Shown: one piece after another, positions 12,182-23,845 of the stretch
How positions within the stretch are numbered: position 1 is the first letter of the stretch
Layout of the letters: the number at the start of each line of letters is the position of its first letter
Assembly (NCBI RefSeq): GCF_030272615.1
Contig: NW_026729208.1
Span: 1-64,000 of the forward strand
Origin: Cryptomeria japonica
Lineage: Eukaryota > Streptophyta > Pinopsida > Cupressales > Cupressaceae
Direction of reading: 5' to 3'
DNA: 64,000 nucleotides
Notes under the pieces: generated by a model
The model's input: only the letters and a program-made list of their open reading frames with translations
Told to the model about the DNA's origin: nothing
The model's database searches: none
Made by a program: the position numbers and the translations under genes

Positions 12182-14811
12182 GGAATAGAAGCACAAGAAG
12201 CTGCCTGATACCACTGTGAAGAAAAGCACTGTCATGGTGAAGATAATATAATTAACTGCCTGATACCATTGTGAAGAAATGCCCACAGTCAATTAGACGA
12301 GTCTTATTCTTGGTGGCAGTGGTGGGAAGAGAGATTGAAGGTGAGGTGCGTGACCTATCCTTTAGTAGTGTCATGTTACTTCTTTAGAGTAGGAGAATTA
12401 ATACATAGTTTTTCCTTTTGGAATTTCACGCATTTATTTCTATCGAAGGGAATACGTGAGAGTAATGTATCTTTTTTCAATTGCATTCAGTTTTTTTAAT
12501 TTAAACATAAACTTTATAGATGTTCTGAATGGTCAGTTTTAAATCACATACATTAAGCAATGAATTAAATCTAAAGGATGTTAGTCAATTTTGAGTGTTT
12601 AACACTTTTAAGTTTAGAAGTGTATTCTTAGTGTGACATACATTAAGCAACACATTAAGCCTAGAAAATATCATTCTTAGTTTGACAACATACATTAAGC
12701 AGCATATTAAGCCCGGAAAATATTAATCAACTCTGAGTATTTAACACTTTTGTACCTAGAAGTATAAGAAGCTATGTGATTGTAATCCACTAGTAAAAGT
12801 AGCTTTTGACACTACTCACCCAATTGCCTCTTGATTGTTTTGTTCATCAAACTCGTATCCATTTTTATCAAATAAATTTCTATTTAATATCTAAGTGACC
12901 ATTGCGATGTAAATCTACCTTTAAGATATTAAATCATTTTGTGGATTCTTTGCTTTTGTGGCATGCAAGAAATAACATGTGCTATGCTTGGTTTGAGCTA
13001 ATTTGTTTGTTTTAGTGAATAAAAAATTTATTTTATTAAAGTTTATGTTTAAGATTCTTTTGTTAGAGCACCTTTTAACTACCCTTGAATTAGGGACAAT
13101 AAGCTCATTGTTAAAACATAACATAATATGAAAAATAAAAAATGTGATGATAATCTACTTTAGTCATAATATATAAAATTTCATTTAAGTAGTTTGTATA
13201 TGATGTTTCTTGATATATGATCCCAAAAAAGGCTTGCAAATGAGTCTAAGCCTTACTAATGTTAATAAAGGCATCAAAATTAATCAATGTATAATTGAGT
13301 TTTCTTGTCAAATGTTCTAGTTGCAAATGCCCTTGTAGATATGTGTTTAAAATGTCAAACAATGTAACCCATCAAGTTTGTGTATAATGGTGGACATTGT
13401 GGAGTTTTGCACCATCTACCCATATTAAAATCCCACAAGACAAGGGCTTCCCTACAATGGCCATAGGGCACTTGGAGATAGGAGTCACATTTATGGTAAT
13501 GCATGGGCCACCCTATATTTTGCCATGGGGTATATTGAGATAAGATCAACTATAACTATATTAAGTAACTACTTAGCCCGCCCACATTTACTCTCTAAGC
13601 TACCCCCCACTAGCTCAAGATGATCTACACTTTCTCAAGAATTTACCCCAAATTTTTAGCTCCTTGGGTATAGAATAAACAATTGAGTTGTTGAAAAATA
13701 TAAATAATGGTCATATGTATGAAAGCCACTTCAAATGTTGTTCTTGGTGTGAGAGATCTTAAGCACAACTAGAGTTTATAGGGGCTTGTCTTATCTCTAA
13801 GAACCATCCCTACAAGATTATTGCCTCCAAGTGTTGTCTAAATCATTGGGCTACTAATTCACTTTGATACCAAAAAATGTCAAAGAATATACAATGATTT
13901 TTTTTTTTTTGACAATGTACCTCAAATAGATACGTTCTCATGGTCTATAATGATTGTAGTAAATGTGAAATTGGGTTTGTTGAATAGGTATTAGAAATTT
14001 TGAGAAAATCCAAGGGGTGAGTGCAAATCTAGAATGTGATGATAAAATCTCTTTAGTGGGATGCTATGCATGTGAGGACAATTTATTATTTACATAAATA
14101 TGGAGTTGGATGTTTTACATGTGGTTGCATGTTGCTGCGTAATTGGATTCACGTGAGCTAAAAGGAGGCATGATTGCATTCGCAAGTTCACTTCAATAAG
14201 GTCAATAAATCTAAAGGCAAGATGGAAGAGATTAAAAAATCCCAACCTATAGGGTTGGATTGAGGGTAATGTTAGACTTGGCTCCCTTATAAGCTTATGA
14301 ACATCAAGAAAGTGACCTACTAAATAACTAATAAATTTGTGATGTTAACTTGTTGCTTTCAATTTATGGTAGTATGTGTTTGTTAGTTTGATCATTTTTT
14401 ACAACATAATTAATGACTTTTTACCTCAATTTATGAAGACTACTGCATGGTCTAACATATAATTATTATTATTTTTTTGAATTCAAATTTATCAAATTCT
14501 TGATGCAAGAATGTAAAATATCTTGTTAGCTCCTACTTGCAAATATAGTGGAGGGGTTCTATTTTAACTAGTGATTATTCAAGACCAATTATTATTTAAT
14601 TTTCTTTAAAATTTGTTTTCTATTCCAAAGTTGAAAGGGTTAAGCTGAGGTTTTTAATGTAAGATATTGATCAAATTATTTTTTCCATTTCGTGATTAAT
14701 GGGTTCCATTTTTTTGCTGTAGATTGTTAGAAACCTGTTTAGTGGTACGAGGCAAGAGAAGGCACAAGAACCTAGTCTGACATATCTGTTTTGAAATGTA
14801 TGGCATTGCAG
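12182..14811. other. Region 3' of TNL copy 1, non-coding with short repeats
   Basis: A 25-bp direct repeat (CTGCCTGATACCA...) begins at 12201 and 12256. Three copies of ACATACATTAAGCA begin at 12546, 12636 and 12688 within decayed flanking repeats. The remainder (12780-14811) has no supportable ORF. The stretch 13330-13620 is richer in GC and may be a decayed repeat. No clear polyadenylation site could be chosen. Confidence 0.5.
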
Positions 14812-16107
14812 GAGCTGGTGCATGATATAGATACAAATAATCAATTGTTTGGACAGTTGGCGATCAGGTCAGCTGTGTGAATGCATATTCACTTATCGAT
14901 TAAGACCTCGTTACCTCAACGAGAAGGCCATGTACTTCTATAGAGAAGTAGTGACTCATCTCACTTGTGGTTTGATAACTGGCCAAAGGCGACGTGTAAC
15001 AGTGGCAATTATATGTTTAATGGTGTTATGTAGGAAAAGTGCAGAGGCCACGGACAAGATCCAGGTGAAGCTTCCTTCGAAAATCCCTAAAAAATTCAGT
15101 GCCATGACAATGCTGAAATTCAAAAACTAAAAATAAAATAACAATAATAATCTTTAGCTAGTTTGATTTATTTGTTTCCTTGCTGCTGTAGTGCTTGTTC
15201 CGCCAATAGGAACTACTATATGACGTGGTGTTTGTAGTGGTTTTGTATTTTCTCCAAATAAGGCAGGAAGCATGTTTTTGGTTTGTACAGTTGCAGGGGG
15301 ATTGAACATGGAGACACCCCTGGCACCAACCTAGCAGTAAGCACACGTGATGATTTGATTTTGGTATTTTACAATACTTACTATTTTAAAATGTTTTCTT
15401 CTCAGCTCTCATCTTTTGAGCCCCAATTACTATTCAAGTTGAATTTCTATTCATTTGGGTAATTTTCGTGGTCCAAAACTTTGTGCCTCACAGGCATGAG
15501 AGAAACTAAAAGCCCATACCAATATCACTACAGAGTAGTAGTTATAACAAGAAAAAGGCCACAAGGTAAAACACAATTCCCATTTCTTATTTCATAGAGT
15601 AGAGTTGTTTATGATGTTTATATAACATAATTATGTTGTTATTACTGTTAAGTTTCAGGCAGGGAGTAGTGAATCGCCTCCTTTCGGTGCCCAGAAGCTT
15701 TCTGATGTCAACTCACTGTTGATGACCGTTATGGAGGCCTTCTAGACATCTGGCAGGTAATTTATTTTCATTCATATTAATGTTGCGGAAGTGTATTCAA
15801 TCTGAATCACTATGAACTGCTTTTCTTGGTTCTTTTTTCAAAAAACGATTAGAGAAGACCAAGCCAAAAAGCTTGAAGAACATCCAGATTTTATGCCCGA
15901 TGCTCTAGATCAAATTTACAAGAAGGTAAGCTAGATAAACTTTTAGTCCCATTGACCTGTTTGGTCATTTTGGGGAGAGCATCAATATAATTTGATGCAA
16001 GTTGGTATTGTGACCAGGCAATGGAAGAATGTGCTCGTAAGAGAATGGCTTTAGAAGTGAGTATTGCAGAGAGGGAAAAGAGGCTGAAAGAACTCTTAGG
16101 CAGTAAT
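14812..16107 (+). pseudogene. Unidentified multi-exon gene fragment, cut by an LTR
   Basis: Five putative exons join in phase with GT/AG borders: 14812-14867, 15297-15336, 15659-15756, 15853-15925 and 16018-16107. They read ELVHDIDTNNQLF, then GIEHGDTPGTNLA, GSSESPPFGAQKLSDVN, KLEEHPDFMPDALDQIYKK and AMEECARKRMALE, ending in a charged helix. An in-frame TAG (15743-15745) breaks exon three; one C-to-T change from CAG would explain it. No upstream ATG was found, and the last exon runs into the copia LTR, which supplies the next stop. I do not recognise the family. It could be a captured gene fragment or the remnant of a neighbour of the TNL. The first two exons are the least certain. Confidence 0.5.
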
Positions 16108-16589
16108 TGTTGATAAGTGATGCTGCTCTAGCATGCAGTTCTATGCAACTCCAGTTTGGACATGAAGCTATCTATTCATCACCATGCATAAGCTATTTTT
16201 AGTTAATAGTTTTTTTTGTTTATCCATGCAAATAAAGCATGTATTCCAGCATGCATGAATCCTTAGGACTATTTTTAGTTTTGCTTTTTGCATGAGTTTG
16301 TTTTTAGTAAATAAAGCATGTTGTGCATGCACTTATTGTATTCTTAATTTAGGGAGTAGTTTGTTTTTTTTTAGTTTGAGAGCCTTAGTAGCTTTCCATG
16401 CAAAGCTAGGAATATATTTAGAACTGCAGTTATTATTTATTCTTCTAGACTGCAAATTCTTTATATATACAGCCTCTATGTAATTTTTTAATTAAGCTTC
16501 AATAAAGATATTGGTGTTTTCTTCTTTTTGCTGTTATTGTTTGCTAATCAGTTGGTTCAGAGAGGATAGGTCAGGTTCAAAATTCTACA
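16108..16589 (+). mobile_element. Copia-type 5' LTR, copy 1
   Basis: Starts TGTTGATAAG and ends CTACA, about 482 bp. It has a TATA-like TTTATATATA near 16460 and an AATAAA near 16501, as expected of a plant copia LTR carrying promoter and poly(A) signals. The primer-binding site follows two bases later. No 3' LTR was found in the 26-kb unit, so the element is truncated. The start is inferred from the TGTTG consensus. Confidence 0.65.
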
Positions 16590-16591
16590 AG

Positions 16592-16603
16592 TGGTATCAG
16601 AGC
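16592..16603 (+). promoter_or_regulatory. tRNA-iMet primer-binding site
   Basis: TGGTATCAGAGC, the standard plant Ty1/copia minus-strand priming site, complementary to the 3' end of initiator Met-tRNA. It lies directly after the LTR and 56 nt before the gag ATG. Confidence 0.9.
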
Positions 16604-16658
16604 AAGTAAAATTGTTTTGGGTTAAAGTTTTATTGTTAGAATTTCGCCAAAGTTAATC

Positions 16659-17703
16659 ATGTCGAATTCTAACCATATGCCCATTCCAGAATTTGATGGG
16701 AATGATTATGATTATTGGTGCATTAAGATGCCGACCTTTTTGATTGGAAAAGATTTGTGGGAGATTATTGAATCAGGTTATGAAGAGCCAACTGACTGGA
16801 ATGCCCTTACAGCCAATGAAAGAATAGCAAGAAAGGAAGCAAGGAAAAAGAATGCTCAAGCTTTGTTTCACATTCAGATAGCTCTTGATAAGAGCTTATT
16901 TCCAAGAATATCAGGAGCAACAACTGCCAAAGATGCCTGGAAGACTCTACAAGAAGCTTACTAGGGTATTGATCAAGTTAAAGTGGTCAAGCTTCAGACA
17001 TTGAAGCGAGAGTCTGAGAATTTGAAGATGCAAGAAGCTGAAAGTATAAGTGATTATTGTGTCAGAGTCAAAGATGTAGTCAATAAAATGGCTACACTTG
17101 GAGAAATTGTAAGCAATGAAGTTTTGATTAAAAAGGTGTTGAGATCTTTGACACCCAGATGGAATCATGTAGCAATAATCATAGAAGAAAGCAAGGATTT
17201 GACAAAACTACAGTTTGATCAACTGGTTGGATCCCTGATGTCTCATGAAGAAAGATTGAAAGATTCTTTTGAAGGTGTAGAGAAAGCATTTTCCTCTAAA
17301 TTGCTAATCACAAAAAATGAAGATGCAAGCAACAGTAGTGCCAAAATCAATCAAAGCCAAGGTAAAGGGCAAAGCCAAAATTCTTCAAGAGGCAGAGGAA
17401 GAGGTGGCTCAAGAGGAAGTGGTGGTTTCAGAGGAAGAGGTAGAGGCAGATTTGATAAGAGAAATGTTCAATGTTACCACTGTAATAGGTATGGCCACTT
17501 TGAAAGAGAATGCAGATTGAAAGAAGGTAAAAGTGCTAACTATGCTCAAGAAAGTAGTGACAATCCTCTTGATCACTTATTTTTATCTTATGCCAAGGGT
17601 GAAAATACTAGTAAAGATGTTTGGTACCTAGATTCTGGATGCTCTAACCATATGACAGGGAATGAGAAGTTGTTCTCAACAAAGGATGGAAGTTTCAAAT
17701 CCC
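16659..17703 (+). pseudogene. Ty1/copia gag-protease remnant, copy 1
   Basis: The ATG at 16659 opens a copia gag (PEFDGNDYDYW near the N terminus, then the UBN2-type gag body). The frame is broken by TAG at 16962-16964, where related gags have Gln in an EYQG-like motif, and then continues in the same frame. An Arg/Gly-rich stretch leads to a CCHC zinc knuckle (CYHCNRYGHFEREC, 17472-17513) for RNA binding and the start of an aspartic protease (WYLDSGCSNHMTG, catalytic Asp at 17631). Homology stops near 17700. Integrase, reverse transcriptase and RNase H are missing, so it is not autonomous. TAG readthrough is conceivable but not useful with pol gone. Confidence 0.9.
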
Positions 17704-18091
17704 AGGTCATGTGTATGCAGTTGTTGCAAAAGAGAACAATGAAGAAGGAACAAATTACTATTTGTGTCGTTGTGTTGAGCCTAAAAGAAAATTGACAACC
17801 ACAATCATTGATGGAGAGGGTATTGAGTACCCAATAGGGTCTGTTGTCATGACAGGAACATGCTTTCGGAGATACCCTATCAAGAATTCTGATGTTTGGT
17901 TGTTTTAGGACTTTGAAACACACAGACATATTCTTCATTTCTCTAACCTTGTTGTTGCAACAAATATTCATTTGATGAAGTATCGTGGTAGACCTCATAA
18001 CAAGATTTTATGGAAAGTTCATGAATCTGACCACGAGGCAATACTTGACACAATACAAGTTAGAGCCGATTCTAAAGGCTCACTTGATTGA
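17702..18091 (+). pseudogene. Unidentified ORF fragment joined to the gag-protease remnant
   Basis: Reads in the frame of HVYAVVAKENN from about 17702, with no ATG start, and is broken by TAG at 17906-17908 after NSDVWLF. It continues in frame (DFETHRHILHFSNLV, HNKILWKVHESDHEA) to TGA at 18089-18091. The composition looks protein-coding and the single nonsense codon is a CAG-to-TAG type. It is not copia pol. It may be the last exon of another gene or transposon ORF; the family is unknown to me. Confidence 0.5.
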
Positions 18092-18179
18092 TTCTACGGT
18101 TCAGAGTAGAATGATTTTGAGAATTTTGTATAAATCGTTGACGAATTGTTTTATATTCATTTTTTGTATATATAAATGC

Positions 18180-18400
18180 CCATGAGCTGATTTTTACATA
18201 TGTACATGCCAAATTTTGTATATTAAAATGGCGATGAGCTGAATCGCACATATTGTAATGCCAAATTTTGTATAAAAGCCCATGAGATGATTTGTATATT
18301 AAAATGGCGATGAGCTGAATCGCATTTATTGTAATGCCAAATTTTGTATAAAATCCCATGAGATTATTTGTAAGACAATTTTTTGTATAATCAAATAGCC
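18180..18400. repeat. Tandem repeat, 76-bp period
   Basis: ATGGCGATGAGCTGAATCGCA starts at 18228 and again at 18304, and flanking CCCATGAGCTGA / CCCATGAGATGA words extend the array to about three decayed units. Followed to 18647 by TTTTGTGACTATTTTG-type short repeats. No coding potential. Confidence 0.75.
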
Positions 18401-18647
18401 AAGAGCAGATTTGAATAATATGTGACAATGTTTTGTGACTATTTTGTGTGTCAATGTTTTGTGACTATGTTTTGAGTATATGTGATGTGTCCCTAGTCAA
18501 TCATGAGCATTCTTGATTCTTGTATAATCATGGATAATTATTTGAGTCATTATCGGGTCATAGGGGTGATAGATTAAGACTCATACAATCTAAGAAAAAA
18601 TTGTCATTGTTGTCAAAAAAATTGTCAAAAAAGTTGTCAAGCAACTT

Positions 18648-20576
18648 CTACATTGCGTCGATAGGGTATGACTCTCGACGTTCTGGTGCTTTGGGATGCA
18701 CAACAGGGGCATGCCTAGCATAAAAATGCCCACCCGGACACGCTCGCGATGTCGGTTTGTGCACACGAGGAACAAAATCAATTCTATCCAATCTTGCAAC
18801 TTTTCCTTGCAAGCAACTGACAGTTTTTTGAGCAGGCGAAAAAATGCTACTAATTGAAAATGGCTTCGATTCATCAAAAAATGAGATAGGCCATTGTAGA
18901 GGATCCTCACGCGACCCCACGGGATCAAACAGATCGACTGTATGAGAAGTGGATTGGAAGAAATAGTCCATCAAATTTTGACAATTTTTTGGACTCAGGG
19001 CACTTGAGAGATCTCACTGGTAGGGTATGACTCTCGACGTTCTAGTGCTTTGGGATGCATGATAGGGGCATGCCTAGCGTAAACATGCCCACCCAGACGC
19101 ACTCGCGATGTCAGTTTGTGCACACGAGGAACAAAATCAATTCTAGCCAATCTTGCAACTTTTCCTTGCAAGCAACCGACGATTTTTTGAGCAGGCGAAA
19201 AAATGCTACTAATTGAAAATGGCTTCGAGTCATCAAAAAATGAGATAGGCCATTGTAGAGGATCCTCACGCGACCCCACGGGATCAAACATATCGACTGT
19301 ATGAGAAGTGGATTGGAAGAAACAGTCCATCAAATTTTGACAATTTTTTGGACTCAGGGCACTTGAGAGATCTCACCGGTAGGGTATGACTCTCGATGTT
19401 CTGGTGCTTTGGGATGCATGATAGGGGCATGCCTAGCGTAAACATGCCCACCCAGATGTGCTCGCGACGTCGGTTTGTGCACATGAGGAACAAAATCAAT
19501 TCTAGCCAATCTTGCAACTTTTCCTTGCAAGCAACTAACGATTTTTTGAGCAGGCGAAAAAATGCTACTAATTGAAAATGGCTTCGAGTCATCGAAAAAT
19601 GAGATAGGCCATTGTAGAGGATCCTCACGTGACCCCACGGGATCAAACAGATCGACCGTATGAGATGTGGATTGGAAGAAATAGTCCGTCAAATTTTGAC
19701 AATTTTTTGGACTCAGGGCACTTGAGAGATCTCACCAGTAGGGTATGAATCTCGATGTTCTGGTGCTTTGGGATGCATGACAGGGGTATGCCTAGCGTAA
19801 ACATGCCCACCCAGATGCGCTCGCGATGTCGGTTTGTGCACACGAGGAACAAAATCAATTCTAGCCAATCTTGCAACTTTTCCTTGCAAGCAACTGACGG
19901 TTTTTTGAGTAGGCGAAAAAATGCTACTAATTGAAAATGGCTTTGAGTCATCAAAAACTGAGATAGGCCATTGTAGATGAGCCTCACGCGACCCCACGGG
20001 ATCAAACAGATCAACCGTATGAGTCGTGGATTGGAAGAAACAATCTATCAAATTTTGACAATTTTTTGGACTCAAGGCACTTGAGAGATCTCACCGGTAG
20101 GGTATGACTATCGACGTTCTGGTGCTTTGGGATGCACAACAGGGGCATGCCTAGTGCAAAAATGCCCACCTGGACGTGCTCGCGATGTCGGTTTGTGCAC
20201 ATGAGGAACATAATCAATTCTAGCCAATCTTGCAACTTTTCCTTGCAAGCAACTGACGGTTTTTTGAGCAAGCGAAAAAATGCTACTAATTGAAAATGGC
20301 TTCGAGTCGTCGAAAACCGAGATAGGCCATTGTAGATGAGCCTCACGCAACCCATGGGAGCAAACAGATCGACCGTATGTGTCATGGATTGGAAGAAACA
20401 GTCCGTCAAATTTTGATAATTTTTTGGACTCAGGGCACTTGAGAGATCTCATCGGTAGGGTATGACTCTCAATGTTCTGGTGCTTTGGGATGCATGAAAG
20501 GGGCATGCCTAGTGTAAACATGCCCACCTGGATGCGCTCGCGACATCGGTTTGTGCACACGAGGAATAAAATTTGA
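18648..20576 (-). repeat. Tandem array, 359-bp period, five units plus a partial
   Basis: GGGTATGA starts units at 18664, 19023, 19382, 19741, 20100 and 20458, so the period is 359 or 358 bp. Each unit is open for about 110-120 codons in two different minus-strand frames. One frame reads FDPVGSREDPLQWPISFFD through ARIDFVPRVHKPTSR to HPKAPERRESYP. Because 359 is not a multiple of 3 the frame shifts from unit to unit, and it stops (VP*) at each junction unless about 80 bp is removed. The minus-strand end reads into a unique stop at 18648-18650. Units differ by scattered substitutions, many at CpG. This may be a satellite-like array, transposon subterminal repeats, or duplicated exons. Confidence 0.85.
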
Positions 20577-21108
20577 CAATTGCGAGCGTGAGGGTGCTCT
20601 CGCACCAAACACATTGTTGTTTAAATTCATATTGTCGATTTTTGTTGTTTATATTCATATTGTTAATTACATATGTAAATATTCATTTAAATTTATAAAA
20701 GGGCAGCCACCAAATACAACAAATACACAATAATGAACTGAATACAAGGAGTTTTGTACAATTAATTCAACATTTTAGAAATTTTATCAAATCATATTCC
20801 ATGATTGCAATGCTTTATATCATATATTTTTGTTGTTTATATTCATATTGTTGATTACATATACAAATATTCATTTAAATTTATAAAAGGACAACCACAA
20901 AATACAACGAATACAAAATAATGAACTCATTACACATTTATTGGATTGAATATCGATATTTATATATATAAAAAAGGCATGTCTACCAAGTCAATACAAG
21001 TATTACAAAAGTGTGGCATATGCCATGTCCAAATCGATATACAATAAAAATGTAGAATATATCTACATGTATTGGTCATTATATGACCAAAACTAACACT
21101 ATATGATC
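20577..21108. repeat. Two direct repeats, 188-bp spacing, between array and minus-strand gene
   Basis: The words TTTTTGTTGTTTATATTCAT to AATAATGAACT recur at about 20639 and 20827 with small changes. The rest, 20946-21108, is AT-rich without ORFs and would hold the 3' untranslated part of the minus-strand gene. Confidence 0.7.
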
Positions 21109-23723
21109 CTAAACTTCTAGTGGATCATCAAAATCAAGCCTCTTCGACGCAGTACGCGGCTTTGTAGATGGCTGCAAAACCACAATTAAAAAGCCAAGTT
21201 AGAATTCTTTTGTAGAAAATAGTTCACAATTGACATCATAACTATGCATTTAACTTTAATTCCTTTGCAATTGAAATGTAGATTACCTCATCGGCTGATC
21301 CAAGAGCTAATGTCTTCGCTCTCCTCTCCTTGTCACTCTTAGGAGTTTTCTTGAAGACATACATAAATGGATCCACGTTATGGCTGTACCGCGAAGGAGT
21401 CTATTGTAGATTAAATGTACAATTAATACAATGTACTAACATAAATATATCAAAAACACTTAAAAGCTATAATATAGAGAACAATGACATACCTGTGCCT
21501 TAGATGCTTCTCCAATGGACTTAGGATGGCTCACCATCGATGTAGAAATGGTCGCTATTACCTATACAAAAAATGTACAAAGATTAAATACAATTAATAT
21601 AATGATAAGTATTGAAGGTTGAAAACAATTAATTTTACATATCAAACAAAAGTGTACCGGATCCTGATATGCTTCTCCAGTACAAGGAGGAGGGTTCTCC
21701 ATTGACGAAATAGGTATGGATATTTGCTGTATGAAAAAAATATAAGATTATAATATATCACAAGTTCACATGTACGCGTGCATATAATCATGAAATCAAG
21801 AAAATAAAGTAGAGATGCATACCTCCGCCATCTCTTGATTCACGGGAAAATCAGGTGCATTCAACATATCCACAAAGCTCAATGGCCGCTGTACATGTAA
21901 AATAGACAAAAAACACTAATCAATCTACAAACCCCAACTAATACTTGATTTCAAAATTTTCAAACAATTGTACAACTAAAAATGTGTTCAATTACCTTCT
22001 TCACACATTTTGGCGTCTTTGAGATATTCTTTTTCTTCGGACGAGCCCTAGACGAGGAGGGGGTGCCCTAAAAACAGAAAATTAACATGAGATATTAGTA
22101 CAGATAATAAATTAAACATAATTTTAAAAATCTAAAATGAAATGACTTGCATATTCCATCAAAACAATACATAAAAAGAGTTGTACAAAATATGATACCG
22201 CATAGCCTTGTAGGCCAAAATCGATCGCCGACAGCGTGATGTCATCAATCTGGGACATTTCATCCCTTGTCAACACCTACAAACTAGAAATTGGACCAAG
22301 CATTAAAGATAGTTAGTATATCTTGTATTTTTTTGAATTCAAACTGTACTATTCTATTTTAACATGTTACAAAATTTATACCTCAGGCGTCAAAGTTGCA
22401 ACTGTGGTAACTGGGGGAGGTGTATGGGATACCGCTGCTGCATCCTGAAATGCATATTATTTGTCTCAATTTAAATCAATGTATAAATGAAAATTCATTT
22501 ATGTAGTTACAAAATTAAAGTGACAGATAAATAAAATGTTATGAATTCAAATCAACACACCTGTGTCTGTGGCTCATGGGCAAACACCATGTCCATCAAC
22601 TCATCTGTTAGCACGACATCCTCAACCATGTGAGCCTGACATCTACAACTGCAAATCGTGCATAGATGATATGAGTATCCATCTGCACCAGCTGCATCAT
22701 CTATCCCCGAGCAGTTGACACACATATGCTCGATGGGCTCTTTGTCACCCTCTAACAGCTCATCATCCAATACAATAGGGTGTGCTAATGATGTCCCATG
22801 CTGGATGATGGCACCAGTCAATGTTGTGGCCGCCTGAAGAGTCTGTAGCTCCATTGACTCTTTCAGCTCTAATGGGACAGCCTGATGTACCTTGGGTTTG
22901 GGTGCTAGGGGGCGGCGACTTTTCGCAACTAATTGCCTACGGGCTCTAGGTCTATCTTGGGCAGAGCCACCACCTCTACCATGAAACTCTCTCATGTCAA
23001 AATAATTTGGGCACACATTGAGCACAAACTCACAATATATTTTTCTCAAAAAATATAATGGCACCTCATAATTATTACAAGGTGGATCATTAAAGACCAT
23101 CCACCACCTTTGCCAAAAAAGATTCTTCATCTGCACATTGGTACACCAATGTATGGGAAACCTCTTTGCATTAGGAGGTAATGACTGACTAGTTTTGGGG
23201 TCAACAAAAAGGGCACATATTTGTTGTTTAGAAATATTTTTGTTTTTAACTCCATTGTATGATAGCCCATTGGCATAGAATTGACGACACCTATCCCTAA
23301 AGCTTCCCCATTTGGTAATTTCAGTGGAAACAGCTATGTCACCACTAGCTAATGTTTCTAGGCTAGTGGCGAGGGATTGATGATGGTCAAGTTCAGAAGT
23401 TTTCAATTTTACAATCAGTCTATTGATTTTGGATGTATTTTGCCCTAACTGATTAATTAATTCTTCCTATGTTTCGGCTGTGCGGTCAAAAGGAGGAATT
23501 GGGGGTTATTCTTGTGTGTTTTCAGGAGGTGCATTTGGTTGTTCTTGTGGGTTTTCAAGAGGTGCATTTGGTTGTTCTTGTTCTGGATTAGAAGAATCTG
23601 GTTTTTGAAACAAGAAATGAAAAAATCTAATCAAAATTAATGAAATTAAATTCAAAATGTAAAACAAATTGCATAAACTAGAAAGAAAGACAAAAAAAAA
23701 AAAAAAAACTAACCTTGATCCAT
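21109..23723 (-). pseudogene. Unidentified 10-exon minus-strand gene with two premature stops, copy 1
   Basis: Exons in coding order: 23723-23714 (ATGGATCAAG), 23597-22561, 22444-22382, 22276-22199, 22067-21996, 21888-21823, 21726-21658, 21561-21493, 21400-21287 and 21171-21109 (ends TAG). All introns are GT/AG. The first splits codon 4; all others are phase 0, and the total is 547 codons. Exon 2 holds a Pro/Gln-rich start (EQEQPNAP repeats), a Trp/aromatic block (LFWQRWWMVFNDPPCNNYEV), a basic stretch (RPRARRQLVAKSRRPLAPK) and a Cys cluster (CVNC...CTICSCRC) that might bind zinc. The last exon group is basic and Ser/Pro-rich. TAA at 23506-23508 and TAG at 23467-23469 interrupt exon 2 in frame, both explained by C-to-T in Gln codons. 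I do not recognise the family; regulator or transposon-accessory protein is only a guess. Confidence 0.72.
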
Positions 23724-23845
23724 AGCCTGAGGACAAATTTCGCACCCCGTTTGTGGTTTAGCTTTAAAAATGGGAAAAAAAGAAAGTAAAAAATGCTCTT
23801 TTCGGGTAAATGAGGACCCAGTTTTTTTAAAAACTTTTTTCATCA

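Noticed and set aside
13860-13885. Reverse-strand primer-binding-like site TGGTATCAAAG
   Set aside because: No convincing LTR end directly beside it and no gag-like ORF downstream on that strand.
14849-15130. 93-codon plus-strand ORF
   Set aside because: Its first codon is TTG, it overlaps the better-supported exon 14812-14867 in another frame, and it has no recognisable domain.
16962-16964. Programmed TAG readthrough in gag
   Set aside because: Some retroelements use readthrough, but this TAG lies inside gag, not at the gag/pol border, and the rest of the element is truncated; a decay mutation is more likely.
18648-20576. CRISPR-like array
   Set aside because: Plant nuclear context, unit of 359 bp and no short repeats separated by unique spacers.
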